Assembly (NCBI GenBank): GCA_963770765.1
Contig: CAVYQS010000004.1
Location: 1-64,000, forward strand
Length of the DNA stretch: 64,000 bases
Reading direction: 5' to 3'
DNA from: CAVPCY01 sp963770765
Lineage (GTDB): Bacteria; Actinomycetota; Coriobacteriia; Anaerosomatales; PHET01
Shown here piece after piece: positions 54,544-62,426 of the stretch. The position numbers and the translations under genes are program-made. Position 1 is the stretch's first letter; each line of letters begins with the position of its first letter. Under the pieces are notes generated by a model, which saw only the letters and a list, made by a program, of their open reading frames with translations, had not been told where the DNA came from and did no database searches.

Positions 54544-56272
54544 GTGAGAGCTTCGCGAGTTGCGGTGACGATGGCGGTGGCAGCCCTGCTGTTCGCCATT
54601 CCTTCGACCGCCCACGCGCTCTCGTGGACCCAGGGAGGGACCGCACCCTTCACCGGTGCACAGGAGAACCTGCAGCTGCTCAGCTCCGACGGCAAGAACC
54701 GCCTGGTGCTGCCGATGAAGGCCACGGGCTCCCCACTCCTCGCTGCCGGGTCCGGATACAAGCCGTCGTCGCTCGACCCGTTCACCGACGGTGGCCTGCT
54801 CATCACCGACACCGCCGGAAGGCAGGTGGTCCTCTTCGACTCCACGGGTAGCATCACGTGGACCTACTCGGCTGCCGACGACCCGGATATCGTCGAGCCC
54901 GTCTTCGCGCAGCGCACGAGCGCGGGCACCTTCCTCGTGGTCGACCGCGACGCGGGCAAGATCATCGAGCTCGACGCGAACAAACAGGTCGTGTGGAGCG
55001 GTGACGGATTCGCCGAACCGCACTCCGCGGAACTCATCGGCACCGACAGGTTGCTCGTGGCCGAAGCGGGATTGAACCGGGTCATCGAGGTCAAGCAGCT
55101 CGGCACCGACGCATCGACGTGGGACTGGTCGTGGGACGAGACGGTCTACGGGGCGAAGGGTGTCTCGGGAACCGGCGCGAACCGGCTCGGTGTACCCCAC
55201 GAGCGCGCAGCGGCTCGCGAACGGCAACACCCTGATCACCGACATGGACGCGCATCGGGTGATCGAGGTCTCTCCCTCACGAGACATCAAGTGGCGCTAC
55301 GGAACCGACGGCACGGGCGGGTCGAGCATCACTCAGCTCAAGTACCCGCGCAGCGCGTGGAAGAGCGCGAACGGCAAGACCACGCTGATCGCCGACACGG
55401 ACAACCAGCGCGTGCTCAAGATCACCGCGTCGGGAGTGCAGGTCGTGGGCGACACGTTCCGTGAGCCTCTTCACGCTCGCCTCTTGAAGGACGGTCGCGT
55501 GGCCGTCGCCGATGCGAGCACGCGCGACGGCTCGCTGCCCGCGTTCGGCTACTCGACGGCCACCGGCATCTACAAGACCGGCGCGGTGAACCTGAATGCC
55601 CCGGGCTACCGCAAGTGGGTCTCGAAGATCAGCGTATCGGCCGATGTGCCCAGCGGCACGACGGCGACCCTGTACTACTCGTTCGACGGTGCGAAGAAGT
55701 ACACCAAGGCCAAGGGTCTGAGCGTCAGCTTCTCGGGCAAAGGCCGCAAGTGCACCTATCTCCACGTACAGGTCCGACTCAAGAGCACCAACGGAACAGC
55801 GACCCCGGCGCTCAAGACCCTCACCATCAAGTACGAACTCGTGCCGCTCGCAGGCACCGGAACCGGAACCGGCACGTACTCAGGAACCGGCCTCTACCCC
55901 TACCCCGGCACAGGGACCGGCACGGGCGGCACCGTCGGCGGCTTGCCCCTGGCCAGTCAACCCACGACGACGCCGGCAACCAAGTCCGGAGGAGCCGCGA
56001 CCGCACTTCCCAGCGGTACGGCCGTCGAGATCCAGGGTGTCAACACCGTGTACTCGGGCTTCGTGATGGACAGCGTGAGCTCCGAGATGCCGGGCGAAGG
56101 CGTCTCGGTGAACAAGGCGGCGCTGTCGATCGATCCGACCTTCGCAGTCGCGACTGGAGTACTCTTGGGCACGTTCTACGCGCTGGGGTTCGCCGGACCG
56201 CAGCTTTCGCAGGCAGCATCAGGCGCGTGGGGCGCCTTACGCGGTATGACATTCGGGAGGATGCATGGGTGA
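54544..56272 (+). CDS. Secreted beta-propeller protein with C-terminal membrane segment (one frame break)
   Basis: GTG 54544 with GGAAGG upstream starts a signal peptide (VAVTMAVAALLFAIPSTAHA). Propeller-like repeats follow, each with an Asp-rich blade such as GGLLITDTAGRQVVLFDSTG, TFLVVDRDAGKIIELDANKQ, RLLVAEAGLNRVIEVKQLG, NTLITDMDAHRVIEVSPSRD and TTLIADTDNQRVLKITASGV (arylsulfotransferase/NHL-like). A beta-sandwich with YYSFDGAKKYTKAKG, then a Gly/Thr/Pro/Tyr linker, leads to a C-terminal module VEIQGVNTVYSGFVMDSVSS ending in a hydrophobic segment AVATGVLLGTFYALGFAG. One base is out of register near 55186, within the propeller. The end overlaps the ExbB-like gene by 8 bp. Role unknown; probably senses or carries a ligand outside the membrane. 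Confidence 0.78.
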
Positions 56273-56897
56273 GTTTCTTGACAAGGTAGGCGGCTTCCTG
56301 GCTGAGCCGCAGGCGATCATCCAAGTGGTCGCGACGATGCTGCTCTACCCGGTCCTGTTCGCCGAGATCGGCGCCTTGCTGTGGATCTTCTACCAGGTGG
56401 GTGCCTACACGCTCGAGTCGTGGCGCCGCCGCAAGGCGCGCAAGGAGCTCGACGTCGAGGTGCTGTGCAACGACCTGGCCGCCGCACCGGATGCCGTTGC
56501 GGCCGCAGGGCTGCTCAGCAAGCTCGCCTACAGCCCCGTGACCGAGCCCGCCGTCACCGAACTCGCGACTCAGGGGCTCACGCGGCTGCGTGCCGTGAAG
56601 GTCCTCACCGACGCCGAGCAGTTCGCCACGCGGCGGCTCGACCGCACCCGCATCTTCGTCCGCATCGGCCCGATCCTTGGTCTGATGGGCACCTTGATCC
56701 CGATCAGCCCGGCGCTCGTCGCGCTCGCCAAGGGAGACATCGACACGCTCTCGGCCAATCTCGTCGTAGCGTTCTCGACGACGGTCGTCGGTCTGCTCAT
56801 CGGAGCCATCGCTTACCTCATCTCTCTGGGCCGCGAGCGCAACTACACGCAAGACCTCACCGACCTCGAGTACGTGCTCGAACGGGCGGGGGTGTAG
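56265..56897 (+). CDS. MotA/TolQ/ExbB-family proton-channel protein
   Basis: A 210-residue protein with three membrane helices: ATMLLYPVLFAEIGALLWIF, then the family core RIGPILGLMGTLIPISPALV and ANLVVAFSTTVVGLLIGAIA. The GP-x-LGL-x-GT motif and the following TM pair are those of ExbB/TolQ/MotA channels. The middle part (residues about 50-125) is cytoplasmic. It should use the proton or sodium gradient to drive movement of a partner; the next gene is the likely ExbD-like partner. GGGAGGA precedes the ATG. Confidence 0.87.
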   Translation: MGEFLDKVGGFLAEPQAIIQVVATMLLYPVLFAEIGALLWIFYQVGAYTLESWRRRKARKELDVEVLCNDLAAAPDAVAAAGLLSKLAYSPVTEPAVTELATQGLTRLRAVKVLTDAEQFATRRLDRTRIFVRIGPILGLMGTLIPISPALVALAKGDIDTLSANLVVAFSTTVVGLLIGAIAYLISLGRERNYTQDLTDLEYVLERAGV

Positions 56898-56901
56898 CAC
56901 C

Positions 56902-57423
56902 GTGCTGGGCGGCGGCGGCGGATCCTCTCGGCGGTTTCTGGGCGCAGGGCCCAAACCGCCGCTGATGCGCTCGCAGCGCGCGCTGGCAGACACGCACGAA
57001 GACCCGATGGCGAGCATGGGAAACCTGTTCGACGTCGCTATCCTGATCGGCATCGGGTTCATGGTGGTCGCCCTCAGCGGCTTCGGCCTGAAGGAGATTC
57101 TCTCCGACGAACAGGTCACCATCGTGAAGAACCCCGGCACACCACAGATGGAGATCATCACGAAGCAGGGCGCCAAGATCGAGCGGCTCAAGTCGACCGA
57201 CGAGCAGGCCCAAGGCCCCGGGGCAGCCGTGGGCACCGTGTACCGTCTGCGCGACGGCAGGATGGTTTGGGTCCCCGGCAACGAGGCGCCGGCCGGCAGC
57301 ATTGAAGGCGCCGTGCCTCAAGAGGTACCCGGGACCGTTCCCGAGCCCCTGCCGCAAGACGGCACGCTCGACAGCGAATCGCTGATGGAGCCCTCGGAAT
57401 CCACGGTCACGACGCTGCCGTAG
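56902..57423 (+). CDS. DUF2149-family membrane protein (ExbD/TolR-like partner)
   Basis: A 173-residue protein: a cytoplasmic N-terminus with THEDPMASMGNLFDVAILIG, one membrane helix (VAILIGIGFMVVALSGFGL), then VTIVKNPGTPQMEIITKQGA and GAAVGTVYRLRDGRMVWVPG, which are the landmarks of DUF2149. A Pro/Glu-rich tail follows. DUF2149 genes sit beside ExbB-like genes in methanogens and other anaerobes; I infer an ExbD-type role. GTG 56902 lies 4 bp after the channel gene stop. Confidence 0.85.
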   Translation: MLGGGGGSSRRFLGAGPKPPLMRSQRALADTHEDPMASMGNLFDVAILIGIGFMVVALSGFGLKEILSDEQVTIVKNPGTPQMEIITKQGAKIERLKSTDEQAQGPGAAVGTVYRLRDGRMVWVPGNEAPAGSIEGAVPQEVPGTVPEPLPQDGTLDSESLMEPSESTVTTLP

Positions 57424-57447
57424 CCTCGAGAAGTCCCACGCTCTCTC

Positions 57448-57475
57448 AGAAAGGGCGCCTCAGGGCGTCCTTTCT
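57448..57475 (+). terminator. Intrinsic terminator after the DUF2149 gene
   Basis: An interrupted stem AGAAAGGGCGCC / GGGCGTCCTTTCT, 25 bp after the stop, followed by TCGTC. The arms carry their own A-run/T-run. It separates the propeller operon from the regulator gene that follows. Confidence 0.65.
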
Positions 57476-57493
57476 TCGTCGCAGGCATGCGCA

Positions 57494-57529
57494 CCCGGTT
57501 TGCCATGGGGCCCGGTTCGCGCATAGACT
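57494..57529 (+). promoter_or_regulatory. Candidate promoter/operator of the HTH-PBP regulator gene
   Basis: TTGCCA (57500-57505), 18-nt spacer, TAGACT (57524-57529). Direct repeats CCCGGTT at 57494-57500 and 57511-57517, one spanning the upstream edge and one in the spacer, could be an operator. Confidence 0.4.
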
Positions 57530-57584
57530 GAGCATCTCCTTAGGGTGGCGACCGGCATCCCCCCAACGCGAAGGCGGCCACGGC

Positions 57585-58577
57585 ATGGACGGGCTCCTCA
57601 ACATCGATCGACCCGAAGCGCTCCAGGCCCTTTCCGACCCGAACCGCCTGCAGATACTTCGGCGCCTGATGGCCGACAAGGAGACCATCTCCTCACTCGG
57701 GGCGTCGATCGGCAAGCACCCCGCTTGGGTGCGTCACCATGTGAAGTCCCTCGAAGCTGCGGGTCTGGTCGCACTCGTCGAACAGAGAACCACGCGCAAC
57801 TACACCGAGAAGTTCTATCGAGCCTGCGCTCCGGCGCTCACGGTCAACATGCTGCTCAGGCCGTTGGCACCCGGGCGCGATCCGCTGGTCGTGCTCGCCA
57901 GCAGCGACTTCGCAGTCGATCTCCTCGCCCATGAGGCCGCCGAGGACTCCGGTATGGTCACCGGTGTCGCAGGCAGCCTGGACTGCCTGATAGCCGTACG
58001 CCAAGGTCTCGCGGACGTCGCGGGGTGCCACCTGCTCGACGTCGACACCGGCCAGTACAACCTTCCATACGCACGCCACATGTTTCCCGACCGAGACGTC
58101 GCGGTGGTCACTCTCGCTCATCGGGAGCAGGGCCTGATCGTTGCCCACGGCAACCCGTTGCGTCTTCAAAGCCCCGATGACGTCGCCGAGAAGGGCGCTC
58201 GCTTCGTGAACCGCAACCGTGGCTCGGGAACACGGCTGTGGATCGACCGGTATCTCTCGATGGCCCGCATCGATACCCACGCGATCAAGGGGTTCGACGT
58301 GGAGGTCCCGACGCACTCCGAGGCGGCCGCCCGAGTGGTCGCCGGGTATGCGGATGCCGCCATCGGGATTCGCGCTGCCGCCGAACAGGCAGGTCTCGGC
58401 TTCGTCCCGCTATTCAGCGAGCGCTACGACCTGCTCATGTCCGCAGAGGTCTACGAGACGGCGAAGGTGACCCGCATGCTCGACCGGCTGCACGAGCGGT
58501 CGTTCAGGCGGGCGGTCGCCGGCATCAGCGGCTACGACTCGCACTCCACGGGAGAAGAGTATCGCGTCGCGGTGTAG
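57585..58577 (+). CDS. ArsR-type HTH fused to a periplasmic-binding-protein-like ligand domain
   Basis: A 330-residue regulator. Residues about 10-80 are a winged helix (EALQALSDPNRLQILRRLMA, HPAWVRHHVKSLEAAGLVAL). The remainder is a PBP-like domain (PF12727-type): PLVVLASSDFAVDLLAHEAA, GSLDCLIAVRQGLADVAGCH, LLDVDTGQYNLPYARHMFPD, GARFVNRNRGSGTRLWIDRY. The same domain occurs in molybdate-linked regulators and MoeA-like proteins, so the ligand may be an oxyanion or a metal-cofactor precursor (inference). It is followed without a gap by a small gene sharing a domain with the propeller protein upstream. Confidence 0.82.
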   Translation: MDGLLNIDRPEALQALSDPNRLQILRRLMADKETISSLGASIGKHPAWVRHHVKSLEAAGLVALVEQRTTRNYTEKFYRACAPALTVNMLLRPLAPGRDPLVVLASSDFAVDLLAHEAAEDSGMVTGVAGSLDCLIAVRQGLADVAGCHLLDVDTGQYNLPYARHMFPDRDVAVVTLAHREQGLIVAHGNPLRLQSPDDVAEKGARFVNRNRGSGTRLWIDRYLSMARIDTHAIKGFDVEVPTHSEAAARVVAGYADAAIGIRAAAEQAGLGFVPLFSERYDLLMSAEVYETAKVTRMLDRLHERSFRRAVAGISGYDSHSTGEEYRVAV

Positions 58578-58825
58578 TGGAGTTCGAGGGAACAAGCCAG
58601 ATACACTCGGGATTCCTGATGGAATCGGTCGGCGTCGAGGGCATGCCAGGTCAGGGCAGTGCGCTCAACGCGGCCGCACGACAGATCGATCCTGCGGGTG
58701 CTGTCGCCGTGGGGATGTTGCTCGGCACGTTCTACCTGATGGGATTCGCCGACCCGCAGTTCGCGCGCGCTGCCGCCGGATTCGGCCAGGGCAACAGGCA
58801 CGGTCCCGTCCAGAGCAGGGCATAG
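58577..58825 (+). CDS. Small membrane protein sharing the propeller protein C-terminal module
   Basis: An 82-residue protein whose GTG start overlaps the regulator stop (TAGTG). VEFEGTSQIHSGFLMESVGV, ALNAAARQIDPAGAVAVGML and LGTFYLMGFADPQFARAA align along their length with VEIQGVNTVYSGFVMDSVSS, KAALSIDPTFAVATGVLLGT and FYALGFAGPQLSQAA at the end of the propeller protein. One hydrophobic segment. This stand-alone copy suggests a discrete unit, perhaps the contact to the ExbB/DUF2149 complex. Unrecognised family. Confidence 0.72.
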   Translation: MEFEGTSQIHSGFLMESVGVEGMPGQGSALNAAARQIDPAGAVAVGMLLGTFYLMGFADPQFARAAAGFGQGNRHGPVQSRA

Positions 58826-58851
58826 TCCGCCAAGACATCGAGAAGGCACCG

Positions 58852-59589
58852 ATGCACATCCTGATATCGATAGACGACACAGACGACCTCGAGAGTCGCG
58901 GCACAGGCGAGATCGCTGAGCTGCTGGCCGCAGGTCTCACCGAGCAAGACCTCGGCACGTGCGGGCGGGTCACGCGCCATCAGCTGCTTGTCGACCCCGC
59001 GATCGCCTACACATCCCACAACAGTGCGATGTGCTTCACGGCACAGATCGCCGACACCGACCTCGACCGAGTCATCGAGTGGGCTGGCGAGACGCTCGGG
59101 GCCGAAAGCGTCGACGCGGCGGATCCCGGCCTGTGCGTCGCCGCCCTCCCGCAACTCGAGAGTCCGGAGCGCCTGATCGCTTACGGGCGCAGCGCAAAGG
59201 AGCGCATCTTCACCAAAGACGACGCCTACTCCCTTGCTCGCACCCTCGGTGTGCATCTCTCAGAGCACGGCGGGACGGGTATCGGCGTGATCGGCGCGCT
59301 CGCCGGAGCCGGCCTGCGTCTGAGCGGCGATGACGGGCGCTTCAAGGGCAAGTTCCGCATCCCTGGCGACGATGGTGTAGCCGTGGTGTCGGACATCAAG
59401 ACGCATGGCGTCGACGGCGTCCGTACGGTCGCGGGTCGCGTCCTGGACGACGCCGAGCCGGTGTTCGTCGGCGATGAGTGCAAGCTGGTGCTGCTCGATC
59501 ATGCCGCGATCCTCCTCGTCGAACCCGCCGAGGAGAACGCCCCGGCCGCGTGGCGTGTCATGCATCGCAAAGCACTGAGGGCATACTGA
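58852..59589 (+). CDS. TiaS-like N-terminal-domain protein
   Basis: A 245-residue soluble protein starting MHILISIDDTDDLESRGTGE, the hallmark of the archaeal tRNA(Ile2) agmatinylcytidine synthetase (TiaS) N-terminal domain and its bacterial relatives; later VIEWAGETLGAESVDAADPG, GTGIGVIGALAGAGLRLSGD and GRFKGKFRIPGDDG. The OB-fold and zinc parts of TiaS are absent, so tRNA modification is doubtful; stand-alone homologues occur in anaerobic bacteria with unknown function. Same operon as the regulator. GAGAAGG precedes the ATG. Confidence 0.7.
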   Translation: MHILISIDDTDDLESRGTGEIAELLAAGLTEQDLGTCGRVTRHQLLVDPAIAYTSHNSAMCFTAQIADTDLDRVIEWAGETLGAESVDAADPGLCVAALPQLESPERLIAYGRSAKERIFTKDDAYSLARTLGVHLSEHGGTGIGVIGALAGAGLRLSGDDGRFKGKFRIPGDDGVAVVSDIKTHGVDGVRTVAGRVLDDAEPVFVGDECKLVLLDHAAILLVEPAEENAPAAWRVMHRKALRAY

Positions 59590-59590
59590 C

Positions 59591-59815
59591 GTGGCCGGGC
59601 TCATGGACACCGCAACGGGCACCGTGTTCCTCGGTGATGTCGAGGACCCGGAGGCGATTCGCATCTCCTCACTTATCGCGGCGGACTGCACGGGCTTCTC
59701 GGCCGACGATGACGACGAGTGCTACATCGGCGAAGGACGCAGCTGCTTCGACTGCCGCGCGCGTCGCTGGGTCCCGGGCGGCTTCACGTGCATGCGCGGG
59801 CTTCTCGGTAGCTGA
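59591..59815 (+). CDS. Small cysteine-containing protein of unknown function
   Basis: A 74-residue protein, GTG start 1 bp after the TiaS-like stop. An acidic middle (CTGFSADDDDECYIGEG) precedes RSCFDCRARRWVPGGFTCMR, with a C-x2-C and a further Cys that may bind metal. No family recognised. Its tight spacing argues that it works with the TiaS-like protein. Confidence 0.65.
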   Translation: MAGLMDTATGTVFLGDVEDPEAIRISSLIAADCTGFSADDDDECYIGEGRSCFDCRARRWVPGGFTCMRGLLGS

Positions 59816-59836
59816 GAGCGCGCGTCATCGGCCCGC

Positions 59837-59850
59837 TCGGGTAGAATCGA
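59837..59850 (+). promoter_or_regulatory. Candidate -10 region of thrC (CTCGGGTAGAATCG)
   Basis: TAGAAT at 59842-59847, 37 nt upstream of the ATG. The full 14-mer is identical to 46327-46340. Confidence 0.5.
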
Positions 59851-59883
59851 GCCATTCGCGCCACCAGCCGAGGAAAGCGACGT

Positions 59884-61425
59884 ATGAAGATCACCACCGT
59901 GTACCGAGACACCCGCGGGCTCGACCACTCGCGCCCCGCGTTCACCGACGTGCTGGTGAAGGGGATCGCGCCGGGCGGAGGTCTCTACGTCCCCGAGGCG
60001 CTCCCCCGCCTCTCTCTCGAGGAGATACTGCCCTTCTCAGCGATGCCGTACTGGCGCAGGGCGGCCGCGATCTTCTCGCGCTTCCGGGTCGATCTTCCCG
60101 CCGAGCGCGTCGACATGCTCATGCAGCGTGCCTACGGCGACCAGTGGGACGACGAACGCATCGCGCCGGTCGAGGAAGTCGTCGCGGGGATGCACGTGCT
60201 CGAGCTGTGGCACGGTCCCACGAGCGCGTTCAAGGACATGGCGCTGCAGTGCATGCCGCTGTTCTTCTCGGAGGCCGTCGCGCGCAAGCAGGAGCGAGGC
60301 GAACTCACCGACGACTTCCTGGTGCTCGTGGCCACGAGCGGCGACACGGGCAAGGCCGCGCTCGAGGGCTTCGCCGACCGGGCGCACACGAGCGTCGTGG
60401 TCTTCTACCCTGCCGACGGGGTGAGCGACATCCAGCGCAAACAGATGGTGACGCAGCGCGGCGCCAATGTCGGCGTGTTCGGCGTCAGGGGCAACTTCGA
60501 CGACTGCCAGTCGGCGGTGAAGGACGCGTTCGCGGACGAGGCGTTCAACGAGTGGTTGCACGCCGAGAAGGGCCTCCGCCTGTCGAGCGCGAACTCGATC
60601 AACTGGGGGCGGCTGCTCCCGCAGATCGTCTACTACGTGAGCGCATATGCCGACATGGTCGCGAGCGGCGGCGTCAAGGCCGGCGCGCCGATGGACGTGT
60701 GTGTGCCCACAGGCAACTTCGGCAACATCCTGGGCGCCTACTACGCCAAGCTGATGGGCGTGCCTATCGAGCGGCTGATCTGCGCCAGCAACGAGAACAA
60801 CGTGCTCGCCGACTTCATCGCCACGGGCCGCTACGACATCTCCGGGCGCGGCTTCGTCACCACGCCGTCGCCATCGATGGACATCCTGATCTCGAGCAAC
60901 CTGGAGCGGCTCCTGTACCACCTCGCCGGACCCGAGCGGGTGCGCGAGTGGATGGCTGAACTGGCCGAGAAGCGGAGCTTCCACGTCGATCCCGAGACGT
61001 TCAAGGCGGTTCGCGCGCACCTCGTGGGCGACTTCGTGACCAACGAGGAGTCCCTCGCCACGGTCAAGCGCGTCTGGGACGAGGCGGGCTACCTCATGGA
61101 CCCGCACACGGCGGTCGCGTGGGAGGTCGCCGAGCGCACCCGTGCCGAGAATCCGGTGCTCGTCGTCTCGACCGCTCACTGGGCCAAGTTCGGCGGTGAC
61201 GTCCTCAAGGCGCTTCAGGGCGTCCCCTACACCGACGACCTGCCCTCCGCTTACGACGGGCTCTCGGGAGTCCAACTGCTCGCCACGGTGCAGGAGATCG
61301 CGGTCGACGGCGCATGCGTACCGCGCGGACTCGCGGAGCTCGACGATGCCGAGGTGCGTTTCGGCCAGGTGGTTGATTCGGGTCGCGACGGTGTCGAGAG
61401 TATCGTCAGGGAGTGGCTGGGGTAG
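59884..61425 (+). CDS. thrC: Threonine synthase
   Basis: A 513-residue PLP enzyme converting O-phosphohomoserine to threonine. N-terminus VYRDTRGLDHSRPAFTDVLV, PLP Lys in ELWHGPTSAFKDMALQ, LVATSGDTGKAALEGFADR, and CVPTGNFGNILGAYYAKLMG with LICASNENNVLADFIATGRY. Length fits the long (fungal/enterobacterial-like) class. GAGGAAAG precedes the ATG. Confidence 0.95.
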   Translation: MKITTVYRDTRGLDHSRPAFTDVLVKGIAPGGGLYVPEALPRLSLEEILPFSAMPYWRRAAAIFSRFRVDLPAERVDMLMQRAYGDQWDDERIAPVEEVVAGMHVLELWHGPTSAFKDMALQCMPLFFSEAVARKQERGELTDDFLVLVATSGDTGKAALEGFADRAHTSVVVFYPADGVSDIQRKQMVTQRGANVGVFGVRGNFDDCQSAVKDAFADEAFNEWLHAEKGLRLSSANSINWGRLLPQIVYYVSAYADMVASGGVKAGAPMDVCVPTGNFGNILGAYYAKLMGVPIERLICASNENNVLADFIATGRYDISGRGFVTTPSPSMDILISSNLERLLYHLAGPERVREWMAELAEKRSFHVDPETFKAVRAHLVGDFVTNEESLATVKRVWDEAGYLMDPHTAVAWEVAERTRAENPVLVVSTAHWAKFGGDVLKALQGVPYTDDLPSAYDGLSGVQLLATVQEIAVDGACVPRGLAELDDAEVRFGQVVDSGRDGVESIVREWLG

Positions 61426-61466
61426 CCGCACGGCGCTCGTGGCCCGCAGCGCGGGTCCCAAGGCGC

Positions 61467-61472
61467 TACACT
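61467..61472 (+). promoter_or_regulatory. Candidate -10 hexamer of the 61507 gene
   Basis: GCTACACT with hexamer TACACT (61467-61472), 35 nt upstream of the ATG; no clear -35. Confidence 0.35.
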
Positions 61473-61506
61473 GGACACCCTTTCAGCGCCGGCCGCGAGA
61501 GGCCCC

Positions 61507-61746
61507 ATGGCCCAAGACGCACGTGAGACCCTACAGCGCTTCGTGGACTCGCTGTTCAGGGACGAGAAGAACGTGACCCGCCTCGACGCTCTGATACGCG
61601 CCGAGGCGCTCGACGTTCCCGACGACCTCGTGGGAATCGTGAACCTCTTGCCACCGGGCAGCTACACGCGGCAGCGCCTGTGCAACCAGCTCAACTCTTC
61701 GCTCAAGGGTCACGGATGGAACGGACTCTACGGCACCGTCGAGTGA
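61507..61746 (+). CDS. Small conserved-looking protein of unknown function
   Basis: A 79-residue soluble protein: ETLQRFVDSLFRDEKNVTRL, DALIRAEALDVPDDLVGIVN, LLPPGSYTRQRLCNQLNSSL, ending KGHGWNGLYGTVE. Helical N-terminal half and a compact C-terminus. It has its own likely promoter and typical codon use, so it looks real; no family recognised. Confidence 0.7.
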   Translation: MAQDARETLQRFVDSLFRDEKNVTRLDALIRAEALDVPDDLVGIVNLLPPGSYTRQRLCNQLNSSLKGHGWNGLYGTVE

Positions 61747-61783
61747 CCGGAGCCCCGCGAGCACCCGCCGTCTCCAGCCGGCG

Positions 61784-62374
61784 TCACACACTCGCCGGCG
61801 GCCGCACCGCCGTGACGAGGCTGTGCCACGGAAGCGCGTCGTCGTGGCTGACGATCTCCGAGAACCCCGCCCGTCCGAGGAACCCCTCGAGCTGCTCGGC
61901 TGTCGCACGGATCGCCATCGGCGGACCCTTGGGCGTCTCGGTGGCGGCCCAGTCCACCACCAGGATCTGGCCGCCGGGTATGAGAAGCCGCCACGCTTCC
62001 GAGTAGATCGAAGCGGGGTCGGCAAGCTCGTGATGGAGGTTCAGCATCATCACAAGATCGGCGGACGCATCCGGGAGGGGAACTGCGGTCTCCTCGCTCA
62101 TGACGGGGATGATGCGTCCCTGCGCGACACCTTCTCGGTGCTCACGCATCCAGTCGAGCATGTCGGCTTCGACGTCCGCGGCATACACGGTCGCCTGTGG
62201 CGCGAACTCGGCGAAGCGCTCGGAGAACAGCCCCGTTCCGGCACCGATCTCGACGATCGACTGTGGTTGCGGCGAGCCGAGCGACTCCCACATCACCTCG
62301 GGGCGCATCGTTTCAAAACGGCCTACGTCGTCGAGACGGGCGATCTTGGTCAGGTCGAACTTCTGGTGAGCCAC
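61784..62374 (-). CDS. Class I SAM-dependent methyltransferase
   Basis: A 196-residue methyltransferase. Motif I SIVEIGAGTGLFSERFAEFA, VYAADVEADMLDWMREH, acidic DASADLVMMLNLHHELADPA, and LLIPGGQILVVDWAATETPK. It ends soon after strand 7 with LPWHSLVTAVRP. UbiE/small-molecule type in appearance; substrate unknown. A GAGGAGG-type ribosome site precedes the ATG. Confidence 0.85.
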   Translation of the reverse strand: MAHQKFDLTKIARLDDVGRFETMRPEVMWESLGSPQPQSIVEIGAGTGLFSERFAEFAPQATVYAADVEADMLDWMREHREGVAQGRIIPVMSEETAVPLPDASADLVMMLNLHHELADPASIYSEAWRLLIPGGQILVVDWAATETPKGPPMAIRATAEQLEGFLGRAGFSEIVSHDDALPWHSLVTAVRPPASV

Positions 62375-62426
62375 GACATCCTCCTCTGAGCATGCGCCGG
62401 CAGGGGCCTTTCTAAAGGATCGCCGC

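Noticed and set aside
53806..55290. Minus-strand extension that would lengthen apgM to 888 residues
   Set aside because: The first 495 residues are antisense to the GNAT and propeller genes; apgM has a good ribosome site at its own ATG 53805.
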